From contig NZ_PPED02000001.1 in NCBI RefSeq assembly GCF_002899825.2, positions 1-64,000 of the forward strand: 64,000 nucleotides of DNA, in the 5' to 3' direction. The position numbers and the translations under genes were made by a program. The notes under the pieces were generated by a model. It was given only the letters and a program-made list of their open reading frames with translations, did no database searches and was not told the DNA's origin. Of this stretch, positions 62,796-64,000 are shown in pieces. How positions within the stretch are numbered: the stretch's first letter is position 1; each line of letters opens with the position of its first letter. The stretch comes from Chryseobacterium phosphatilyticum. GTDB taxonomy: Bacteria > Bacteroidota > Bacteroidia > Flavobacteriales > Weeksellaceae.

Positions 62796-64000
62796 ATGTT
62801 TAAGGATGATCATTCACCTAAAATGTCTGTTCCCAAAAATGAAACTTTGCTTGCCAATAAAGCTCAGGAAACTATAAAAAATGAGGCTGTAAGTAAGGCT
62901 ACCCAGGAAATACAGGATAAATCCAGTGGGACAGTGAAGAAAGCTACAGAGAAAATGGCTCAGGCTCAGGCTTATTCAGGAATGGTACAAAGTACCTCGC
63001 AAATGTTTATGAATCAGGTAAAACAGCCCAATTCTCCTACTACGGTAGAAAATAAAGTCTGGGCAAAACAACCGACTTCAGGAATATATAATGCAAGCAC
63101 TATCCCTGGAAATCAAGTGCTGGGGATTAATCGTGTAGTAAAACTGGAAATTGTAATTGATGGTAAAGTCATTAAACATTTCAAGCATTTTAAATTAAAA
63201 CAAAGTGCTGTAAGGCATCATGAATTTGATCTTATGCTTGCCTATGATACATTAGGAAATCCTGAAAATCATAACCTTGAAGAAGCTCAGAATTTTTTGG
63301 GAAAAAGAATTACGGTGATCTTCAGATATAAAGACGTTGAAGATGGTCCCGAAAGAAACTTTGTAGGAGTCGTTACAGAAGTTGGTTTCAGTCAGGAAAA
63401 AGGGAGTCTGGGAAATATCGTTCTTACGGGCTCAAGTCCCACTGTGCTCCTGGATGCGGCACCTCATATTCAAAGCTTTGGAGGAGCACAGGAAATCAGC
63501 CTGAATAGTATTGCCGATCAGGTGATTAAAGAAGGGCTGGGACAGAATTCATTTGATTTCAGGGTAGATGCCAACCATGGAAATATTTCTTACAGTTCTC
63601 AGTACGAAGAAACCCATTACAACTATCTGGCAAGAATTGCAGAAGCATATGGTGAACAGTTCTATTATGATGGCGAAGTTCTTCATTTCGGAAAATTGCC
63701 CCCCCAGGAAAAGCCAGTGAAATTAACGTACGGAAGTAGTGTTAGTGATGTGAAAATCAAAATGAAAGCACAACACGTTAATCCAACATTTTATGGATAT
63801 AACAGTAGCAAAAATGAAAAATTAACTGCTGGAAACTCAAAAATAAACCATACTTCCAATATTGCCAAACGGGCTTATGAAATTTCAGAGAAAACGTTTA
63901 CCACACCTTCGTTAAGAGTAGCTCCAATAAAAGCGGTTTCGTTTATGGATGTTGAAAATTCTCAAAAAGGAACAGCCGGAAGTAAGGCCTCAGAAGTATT
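62796..64000 (+). CDS. vgrG: T6SS spike protein VgrG/TssI, 5' part (401 codons), runs off the window
   Basis: The frame is open from ATG 62796 to the window edge. The first ~105 residues are a low-complexity, Ala/Gln/Lys-rich helical extension (KAQETIKNEAVSKATQEIQD). From about 110 on it reads as the gp27/gp44-like part of VgrG: FKLKQSAVRHHEFDLMLAYD, ITVIFRYKDVEDGPERNFVG, YNYLARIAEAYGEQFYYDG and LHFGKLPP. The gp5 spike part and any effector gene lie outside the window. Confidence 0.88.
   Translation, partial: MFKDDHSPKMSVPKNETLLANKAQETIKNEAVSKATQEIQDKSSGTVKKATEKMAQAQAYSGMVQSTSQMFMNQVKQPNSPTTVENKVWAKQPTSGIYNASTIPGNQVLGINRVVKLEIVIDGKVIKHFKHFKLKQSAVRHHEFDLMLAYDTLGNPENHNLEEAQNFLGKRITVIFRYKDVEDGPERNFVGVVTEVGFSQEKGSLGNIVLTGSSPTVLLDAAPHIQSFGGAQEISLNSIADQVIKEGLGQNSFDFRVDANHGNISYSSQYEETHYNYLARIAEAYGEQFYYDGEVLHFGKLPPQEKPVKLTYGSSVSDVKIKMKAQHVNPTFYGYNSSKNEKLTAGNSKINHTSNIAKRAYEISEKTFTTPSLRVAPIKAVSFMDVENSQKGTAGSKASEV

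Overview
The window looks like a chromosome segment of a Flavobacteriia bacterium, most likely Chryseobacterium or a near relative (inference). The support is low-GC, Bacteroidota-style coding: a type IX secretion (T9SS) C-terminal sorting domain, FecI/FecR/TonB-receptor units, many lipoproteins with an S/A-C lipobox, DUF6443-type Rhs proteins, TAnnTTTG promoter elements, and a Bacteroidota-type (T6SSiii) Hcp/VgrG pair at the right end. No rRNA, tRNA, CRISPR array, complete IS element or prophage was seen.

Positions 1-14650 hold a polymorphic-toxin locus. Four genes read in one direction: the tail of a T9SS-sorted protein, a 1024-aa YD/Rhs-like surface protein, a tail-fibre-like coiled-coil protein and a full-length 1179-aa Rhs protein with its lipoprotein immunity partner. 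Four headless Rhs toxin-tip/immunity modules follow. Three of them start with a ~200-bp copy of the Rhs core, and four near-identical GC-rich hairpins with compensatory changes mark module ends. The five tips carry different toxin domains: JAB-like peptidase candidate, parvovirus-type phospholipase A2-like, YwqJ-like deaminase, GxSxG lipase-like, and one unrecognised. Each is followed by a different small immunity candidate: lipoprotein, membrane protein, soluble, membrane protein, lipoprotein. A decapitated XRE-regulator fragment lies between two modules.

Positions 14837-25428 hold an exported orphan protein and then an ECF sigma/FecR anti-sigma/TonB-receptor unit with surface lipoproteins, a T9SS-sorted adhesin-like protein and an S41 protease lipoprotein. 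Positions 25500-34600 carry a fatty-acid hydroxylase, a divergent marR-uvrA-like pair sharing a large dyad operator, a TonB receptor plus beta-propeller phytase operon, and a Crp/Fnr regulator. A remnant of a second phytase 3' end shows that the marR-uvrA block sits between direct repeats.

Positions 34741-50025 contain a giant 1881-aa repeat protein with a partner carrying an S74-type chaperone domain, a TetR regulator, a JmjC/cupin oxygenase, an M1 aminopeptidase, a broken Imm7-like remnant and PutP. Positions 50098-61800 carry a propeller-PI-PLC fusion, an MFS/HxlR divergent pair, and a run of small housekeeping or stress genes (LLM oxidoreductase, NTPase, GNATs, DUF6624, YciI, NTF2-like, methyltransferase, DinB). 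Two decaying genes (DUF2938, thioredoxin) and one frameshifted gene lie among them. The window ends in T6SS hcp and the first 400 codons of vgrG.
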